Of a DNA stretch of 32,064 nucleotides, positions 31,950-32,064 are shown piece by piece; the first letter of the stretch is position 1, and each line of letters begins with the position of its first letter. A program made the translations under genes and the position numbers. The stretch comes from Cellulosilyticum sp. Lineage in GTDB: Bacteria > Bacillota > Clostridia > Lachnospirales > Cellulosilyticaceae. The stretch lies in NCBI GenBank assembly GCA_015058045.1, contig SVDC01000032.1, positions 11,420 to 43,483 of the forward strand. Reading direction: 5' to 3'. The notes below the pieces were generated by a model that was not told where the DNA came from, did no database searches, and saw nothing but the letters and a program-made list of their open reading frames with translations.

Positions 31950-32022
31950 GGGTCACTAGCTCAGTCGGTAGAGCACTTGACTTTTAATCAAGTTGTCCCG
32001 GGTTCGATTCCCGGGTGGCTCA
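31950..32022 (+). tRNA. tRNA-Lys (anticodon TTT)
   Basis: Acceptor GGGTCAC/GTGGCTC (G-U pairs allowed), anticodon loop CTTTTAA with TTT at 31983-31985, T arm GGTTCGATTCC, discriminator A, no encoded CCA. Confidence 0.96.
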
Positions 32023-32026
32023 TATT

Positions 32027-32061
32027 AAAAACCAGTAAATTTATAATTTACTGGTTTTTTT
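32027..32061 (+). terminator. Terminator of the tRNA operon
   Basis: A 15-bp stem (32027-32041 with 32045-32059, 3-nt loop) running into seven T residues, directly after tRNA-Lys. Confidence 0.88.
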
Positions 32062-32064
32062 GTT

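Overview
The window is low-GC, AT-rich chromosomal DNA from an anaerobic Firmicute of the Clostridia, most like a Lachnospiraceae or Cellulosilyticum-type organism. The signs are strong AGGAGG ribosome binding sites, GTG starts, U-tailed terminators, a leucine T-box leader, an oxygen-sensitive two-subunit Fe-S L-serine dehydratase, CodY-like sites and several clostridial-type small proteins. The genus is inferred from overall character, not from a search. I see no phage, transposase, CRISPR array or plasmid gene.

Layout. 0.1-4.3 kb: exoA (DNA repair), facing a minus-strand ACT-domain threonine dehydratase, then a membrane-anchored DUF4097 repeat protein and an RseC-like cysteine/membrane protein. 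4.3-7.2 kb: a minus-strand trkA-trkH potassium uptake operon. 7.3-9.8 kb: a divergent pair of unknown proteins, one possibly beta-propeller-like and one with 28 cysteines that may be a spore or surface component. 10.0-12.7 kb: a DegV-family protein and a divergent S41 peptidase. 12.8-16.6 kb, minus strand: sdaAB-sdaAA serine dehydratase, a nucleotidyltransferase like the aminoglycoside-modifying enzymes, and a split ThrE-type threonine/serine exporter. 17.0-24.2 kb, plus strand: glyA, a small unknown gene, an EF-G paralogue with altered GTPase motifs, a D-2-hydroxyacid dehydrogenase, a short-chain dehydrogenase and a 1-Cys-like peroxiredoxin. 24.2-27.1 kb: a strong promoter, a CUC-specifier T-box and leuS. 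27.2-27.5 kb: a promoter and a terminator bracket a gene-free, helix-rich stretch that I read as a structured noncoding RNA of unknown class. 27.7-29.8 kb: small hypothetical genes. 30.1-31.5 kb: a pyruvate-carboxyltransferase-family enzyme that looks more like Re-citrate synthase than LeuA, with CodY-like boxes at its promoter. 31.7-32.06 kb: a tRNA operon (Glu-Pro-Lys) with promoter and terminator.

Many genes concern serine, threonine, glycine and leucine: threonine and serine deaminases, Thr/Ser export, glycine/serine interconversion, LeuRS under a leucine T-box, and a probable CodY target. Most transcription units end in long, near-perfect hairpins, several of them shared between convergent genes. 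The best candidate for something undescribed is the putative RNA at about 27.19-27.47 kb. The rest is mainly ordinary core chromosome with unknown small proteins.
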